From Nymphaea colorata (Eukaryota > Streptophyta > Magnoliopsida > Nymphaeales > Nymphaeaceae): DNA of 64,000 nt. A model generated the notes under the pieces. The model ran no database searches. It was given only the letters and a program-made list of their open reading frames with translations, and was not told where the DNA came from. Position 1 is the first letter of the stretch, and the number at the start of each line of letters is the position of its first letter. Both the position numbers and the translations under genes were made by a program. The stretch covers positions 11,484,571 to 11,548,570 of the forward strand of contig NC_045138.2 in assembly GCF_008831285.2 (NCBI RefSeq), in the 5' to 3' direction. Positions 58,253 to 64,000 of this stretch are shown piece by piece.

Positions 58253-61200
58253 CTCTCCCTCAAGTTGTGCATGGTTTTGCACCATGTACAACTTGCCTTT
58301 TAGAAACTAGAATCGTTCTTTTGTTAATCCTTTTGTAAATAAGTCTGCAACTTGTTCATTTGTATGAACATAAATAGGCTGAATCTCCTTGTCTTCCACC
58401 TTTTGTCTAACAAAGTGTTGATCAATCTCAATGGGCTTTGTTCGACCATGTTGTATGAGATTAAAGGCAATGTTAATAGCTGCTTTGATTATCGCACATT
58501 AACATTGACGTTTTAATCTTTTCTCCAATGTCTTCTAGTAAGTGTCTAACCCATGTAACTTCAGCAGTACCTGCTGCATCTGTATTCAGCTTCAGTGCTA
58601 GATCTTGCTACTGCCTTTTGCTTTCGACAACTCCAAGACACAAGATTATGTGCAATGAAAATACAAAAACCAGAAATGGACTTTCTTTGATCAGGATCTC
58701 CAGCCCAATCTGCATCTATGAATGACATAAGTTGATGTCCAGTAGTTATATTTTCACTCTTACCATAAACTAAGCCATCTCCTGTTGTCCCTTTAAGATA
58801 TCTTAATATTCTTTTGACAGCATCCATGTGAGTATCTCTAGGTGCATGCATAAATTGAGATACTTGATTCACAACATATGTAATATCTGGTCTAGTAAAT
58901 GTAAAATATTGAAGTGCCCCAACAATACTTCGATATTGCATAAGATCTTCATATAACTCCCCATCCCGAGCACTTAGTCTTTGATTTAGAACACTAGGAG
59001 TTTCAACAGGCTTACAATCAGACATACCTAACTTTTCCAGCAGATCCAACGTGTATTTCTGTTGTGTCAATGTGAGGCGATTATTGTGTCTATCAATCTC
59101 CACTCCAAGAAAGAATCGTAAATCACCAAGCTCTTTCATTTTGAAGTTTTGCATCATCAAAACTTTAGCTTCTTCTATGTGTTTTTCTGAATTGCCTGTG
59201 ATAACAATATCATCAACATATATAAGAAGTAAAGTAAATATGTTTTCCTTTCGATAAATGAAAAGAGAGTGATCTAGAGGACATCTCCGAAAACCACATT
59301 CTTAAATCTTGCAAGAGAAACTGTCAAACCACGAACGTGAGGCCTATTTAAGTCCATAAATAGATTTTCTTAGTTTGCAAACTCATGCATGAGAGTCTCC
59401 TTTCGTGTATCCTGGAGGTTGTTCCATATATACTTCCTCCCTTAAATCACCATAAAGAAAAGCATTCTTCACGTCTATTTGATGTAGTCTCTATTCATAT
59501 TTAACTGCCAATGATATAATCACGCGAATTGTTCTCATTTTGATCACAGAGCTGAATGTCTCATCATAATCTTCTCCATATTGTTGTGTAAACCCTTGTA
59601 CTACTAACCTTGCTTTGTGTCTTTCTATGTTGCCGTCAGGTTTGTATTTAATTTTGTATACCCATTTGGAGCCCACTACGTTCTTTTCGTGTGGCCTCGG
59701 AACGATCTCTCATGTTCCACATTCATGCAAGGCATCCATTTCTTCTTTCATAGCCTTTCTCCAATGATGTGATTTTGATGCTTGATCAAATGAAGTAGGT
59801 TTTTCTCCTTGCCAACTTTTTCCATGAATAACTGAAAATCAAGTGATAAAGAATCACAGCTAACCCATCTGTGAATGGGATGACGAATGCGTTGGGATCT
59901 TCTAAGGTGGGGCATGTTGTCTTCTTCATTGTGAGCATCTCTGTCCCTTAGTCGTCGACTGTAGATAAGACCCGAATACCGATGTGCATTGTTGCTCTGT
60001 TCTTCATTATTGCTTTCGTGATGACTTGATGACTGTGTTAGATCTTCTTGATTTTCACTTTGAGCCATATCTGACGGTTGTATTGCTCTCTTTGGATCTT
60101 CATTTTGAGGCACATCATTTTCTATAAGAGGATCTACATTGAATAACTATGTACTAGTCCAGGGATCATAAGATTCAATGGTCATAGACATTTCATTTGT
60201 ATCATCAAAACTATGTTCATCAAAAATAACATTTCTTGAAGTTTTGATACGTTTAGTTGTTGGATCATAGCATTGAAAACCTTTATATTCATCAGCATAT
60301 CCAACGAATCTACATTGAATAGCTTTGTCTTGAAACTTGTTCTTCAAGGCAGCATCAACGTGAACATAGCATACACAACCAAAAACCTTCAAGTTCTTGT
60401 AATCAGGTTGTTTGCCTAAGAGTGTAAAATATGGCAATTTAGATATCAAGAGTGTCATAGGCAAACAATTTATTATGTATACAGCAGTATGGAATGCTTC
60501 AGTCCACAAGGAAATGGGCACATTAGTATCATGCATCATGCTCATGGCGCTTTCAACTATATGTCAATGTTTCCGCTCAACTACACCGTTTTGTTGTGGT
60601 GTGTAAGGGCATGAGATTTGTCTAGTTATCCCTTTTTCACGTAGAAATTCAATAAAATCAAGCGAGGAATATTCTCCCCCTCCATCACATTGAAAATGCA
60701 CCACATTGGATGGAAATTTGGTTTGAATCATGGCATAGAAGTTTCGAAATATGTGGAGTACTTCTGATTTGTGTTTCATGAAGTAAATCTAGGTGAAACG
60801 TGAGTAAGAGTCAATGAATAAGACATAATATCTTGACCCAGACTTGGAATCAATAGGGGTTGGCCCCCATACATCAGAAAAAATAGTTTCAAAAGGTTTA
60901 GAAGTCCTTTGATTTATATTATGGAAAGGTAAAACATGACTCTTACAAAGTCCACAACTTGAACATTTTTTGACACTTGAAGTAAGAGGTAAGCTTGAAC
61001 TTGGAATAAGACTATCTGTGACAAGTTTTTCAATGAAATGTCGACCAGTGTCCTAGCCGACTATGCCACAGATCAGACTCCAAAAATTGGTTAGGGCCCC
61101 TTACTTTTGATTGAAAATGGCAAGAACTTTGGCACTGATGACGCATTATGAGAAAGAGAAAATGTCTTCAATCCTATATCAAAAGTAGATGAATCCTTGG

Positions 61201-62553
61201 GTAGACATTCCTTAAGGACGTACATATTCCCTTGACGCTCCCCTCTAGCGAACATTTTCTTCGTTTGGAGGTCCTTGACATTGACAGAAGAATGTGTAAA
61301 TTCAACAGAAGAGCTTGTATCATCAATGAGTTTAGAAATGGATATGATGTTCTTTTTTATATTGAGAGCAAGAACAACATTAGACAGTGATAGAGACGAG
61401 GATGACAATAGAATATGTGCATTTTCAATATAATAGGATGAGATTTTCCATCACCTATTATAATGCAACTTCTACCGTAATGAGGGGATAAGTTAGTCAA
61501 TTTACCTGCATTTCCTGTCACATGGGTAGCTGCACTTGAATCCAAGAACCATTCTCCCTGCTCATTTTGTTTTATAGTCATCTTTGAGAATGCGGTCATC
61601 AATAGCTGTTGCATATCTTTAGCGGTGGATTTAGAACTTTGTCCTCCTTGTTTATAATCATGTCTTACCCCTTTGTTTTTATTTTGAGGATTAAACCAGC
61701 ACTGTGCCTTTATGTGCCCTTTCTTGTTGCACTGAAAACAAATTGGTATTTTTCTTGAAGTATCCAAAAGAGACATACCTTGGTTATGTGGTGTTGGTAG
61801 AATGCCACGACCACCATGGTTGGAGTTCTGGCTCTTACCAAACTTTACATTTATAGCCAACACATTTTGGGAGTTCCCTTGATCAGTCCTTTCAATGACT
61901 CTTTTCATATTCATTTCATGTTGGAGAAGTTTACCTTGTAGTTCGTTGAAGGAAGGCAGAACAGGAAGGACCTCAAGAGCTGTAATAAAAGCATGATAAT
62001 CATGCCCAAGTCCATTCAAGGTTTGCTGCAGCTTTTCCTTATCAGAATTGTTATTCCATGAGGCAGCAAGTTGGTCTGCGACGGCCTTAATATGCCCCAA
62101 ATAATCCATGATAGACATTGAACCTTTGCTCAAATTTTGAAATTCTTTCTTTAAGTACATAATTCGAGCTTCTGATATTTGGGAAAATGTATCAGCAAGG
62201 GTTTCCCATAATTCTTCTGCAGTACAATCATCAGAAACTGAAAGTAACACTTGTTGAGATAAAGTGGACAAAATATACGCAACCAGACTTTGGTCATGTC
62301 TCATCCACGCAGCATGTTCAGGGTTGCTGTCTTCACGAACAACAATAACTTCTCCTGCCTCATTTTTTATTTCCTGCAAAACGGATATTGATGGAGCCTT
62401 TGTTGAACCATCGAGATGTCCAAAGAGGCCTTGACTTCTTATGAAAGACATGATTTGCCTTTTCCAGATTAGATAATTCTCATGGTTGAGTTTTTCGGTA
62501 ATAATGTGAGGAAGAAAACTTGAGGACATGCCAGAATGCGAAAGGTTTTCCAT
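58247..62553 (-). pseudogene. R10 gag-pol polyprotein, broken
   Basis: ATG at 62551-62553 (MENLSHSGMSSSFLPHIITE). Gag is open with CCHC CFQCNKKGHIKAQCW (about 61700-61745). The protease motif reads DSSA instead of DSGA (near 61530). A frameshift lies near 61420, then pieces of GAG-pre-integrase (61091-61408), integrase (60564-60779, with a stop before HIVES) and its C-terminal part (60147-60545). RT has intact YVDD (59209-59220). RNase H runs to about 58560 and, after a shift, to QLEGEC with its stop at 58247-58249 in the LTR. Not functional. Confidence 0.92.
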
Positions 62554-62774
62554 GACAGCAGAAAGGAAGCGTATATAGGTAGAAGATGAGAGGGAAAGAA
62601 GACACGATATAACAAGATATGTCCTTAGGTAAGCAGGAAGAAAAAGGAACAAGAATTACGCAAGAGAAAAGTAAATTCAGGATAGAAACAAGATGAGAAA
62701 AGAGTTCTAACCAGATCAGACCTGTTTGGGCATTTCGTTTGGTAGAGATAACGTAACCTGGCGCTCTGATACCA

Positions 62775-62831
62775 TGATAGAAATCTAGCACCAATATCTG
62801 TAACCAGAAAACAGTACTCATGCAGGAAGAT

Positions 62832-62872
<41 letters not shown>

Positions 62873-63180
62873 ACAAGAAGAAGCTGAGGGAAGAAGCCGT
62901 AACCAAAATGGTTTGCACGGCCTCTATTTATAATCTCATTTCCAGAATTATCAAAGTCTCCAATCGTAGAATCCTAGGAGATTTCACAAGCTCCAAGGAC
63001 ATTAATTGCATCATAGAAACCTAAGAGACTTCACATATTACAAGGATATTAACTACAACATAGAATCCTAAGAGACTTCATATATTACAAGGATATTAAA
63101 TATCTTAACACATTCTATAAGGAGGTGGAATCCTAAGAGACTCCTCTTCAACGTGCTAGTGAAAGATTTATATTTTAACA
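62775..63180 (-). repeat. R10 5' LTR
   Basis: 406 bp, + strand TGATAGAAATC to TATTTTAACA, with a long GA run at 62833-62867. Confidence 0.95.
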
Positions 63181-63185
63181 TAGGT

Positions 63186-64000
63186 TTCATCGCAACCTTA
63201 GCCTATCTTTTTCCCCTTCCATTAGATCAGTTCATCCGTCATATATAGCTTTCTATTAATAGTCAATATTTTGGGGCTTCATCACAATTTAAGTCATTCT
63301 TCACTTAAAAAAAAGGAACAAATCAATCCTTCATCTTCATCCCATGAAGTAGACTCATCTTCTTCATCTGCTCTACAGTGCCAACATTTTTCATAAATTT
63401 TTTCTTTTAAATCTGAAGATAACTCATGCTTTATGTTTTCTTCTTCTGAATGGATTCATATGGTCAACAAGATTGAATTTGCATTTATGTTGTTTATTTC
63501 TACAATCGTGCTTTGCATATGCTTATCCATTCTAAGGAATACCAAATCAGTTAATAGGGATAGTAAAAGATTGTTTCTCTTCTTAGTAGCTGAAGCAGTG
63601 CATCGCTATTTTAAAATTTTGATTGATACATTTTGAAGCATAAGAACATCATATTCAAATATCTCCTACCAAATAATTAATATAAATTAATGAAACAATC
63701 AAACAAAATTGGCAATTATATAGTTGTAACTGTGTAATTAAAATATTTAACCAATCGTCAAAATTTAACGAAAGTGAAACACTTTAGTGGATAAGAAGTG
63801 TCAATAACGCTCATAGCTAACCCATCATGAAATAAAGTAGGATCTTTGTTATGATATTTGATCAATTCAAGATCCATTGTTGTGTAATACGCATAAGCAA
63901 ACACTTGTTTTGTTATTAAGTCCAAACCTTCTTAAACTTCTTCATGCATCTTTACCATATTATTCCAAAACCAATGAGGATTAAGATAAGCTACTGTAGC
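63186..64000. other. Right-end intergenic sequence
   Basis: AT-rich, no gene or repeat recognised. A 67-codon open frame at 63433-63636 has no family match. Confidence 0.5.

Larger units (their letters stand above)
57845..63180 (-). mobile_element. R10: Ty1/copia element related to R1 and R2
   Basis: LTRs at 57845-58252 (408 bp) and 62775-63180 (406 bp), target duplication TAGGT (57840-57844 and 63181-63185), primer site (complement of 62763-62774). Gag and pol follow the R1/R2 plan but are clearly diverged. LTRs differ at roughly 16-20 positions plus a microsatellite change, so insertion is older than R1, R2 and R5. Several frameshifts and stops. Confidence 0.96.

Noticed and set aside
9065-63180. 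An integrated virus or a CRISPR-like array among the repeats
   Set aside because: Domain order, tRNA-Met primer sites, LTRs and 5-bp duplications identify Ty1/copia elements. No envelope or movement-protein gene was seen and no spaced direct-repeat array exists.

Overview
This is plant nuclear DNA: AT-rich, with intron-split coding exons, long AT and GA microsatellites and many Ty1/copia LTR retrotransposons primed by initiator Met-tRNA (primer site TGGTATCAGAG). It looks like a flowering plant with retrotransposon-swollen introns. I cannot name the species.

The only host gene I can support is the 3' part of a plastid-type TypA/BipA translational GTPase (Arabidopsis SVR3 family), on the + strand in 11 exons from 1507 to 40650. 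Joined, the exons encode 499 residues, from just after the G3 motif to the stop codon. The transit peptide, P-loop and switch regions must lie upstream of base 1. Seven of the ten introns are under 750 bp. The other three are huge: 4.5 kb (2233-6747), 7.6 kb (7129-14757) and 23.7 kb (16842-40516). One junction looks like a GC-AG intron. The acceptor of the last exon sits in a 60-bp tandem duplication that keeps the reading frame open from either acceptor.

Retrotransposons (R1-R10 are my labels). R1 (9065-14172, +) fills the 7.6-kb intron. The 23.7-kb intron holds R2 (17817-22961, -), then a nest: R3 (+, 5' LTR at 22991) is split by R4 (24103-36102, -), and R4 is itself split by R5 (24879-30000, -) and by R6 (34187-35767), an unusual element with inverted LTR ends. 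Remnants R7 (37853, -) and R8 (38837, +) follow. Beyond the gene, R9 (50539-54932, +) splits a roughly 1-kb tandem duplication, and R10 (57845-63180, -) lies near the right end. Exact or near-exact 5-bp target duplications flank R1, R2, R4, R5, R6, R9 and R10. Every element carries at least one disabling lesion. R5 is the youngest: its LTRs read as identical and its polyprotein is broken by one internal amber codon plus a late stop near the C terminus. R1, R2 and R10 form one coding family, and R4 and R9 another.

The rest (40.9-50.5 kb, 54.9-57.8 kb, 63.2-64 kb) is AT-rich non-coding sequence with microsatellites, diverged tandem duplications and weak repeat traces. I found no RNA genes and no second convincing host gene.
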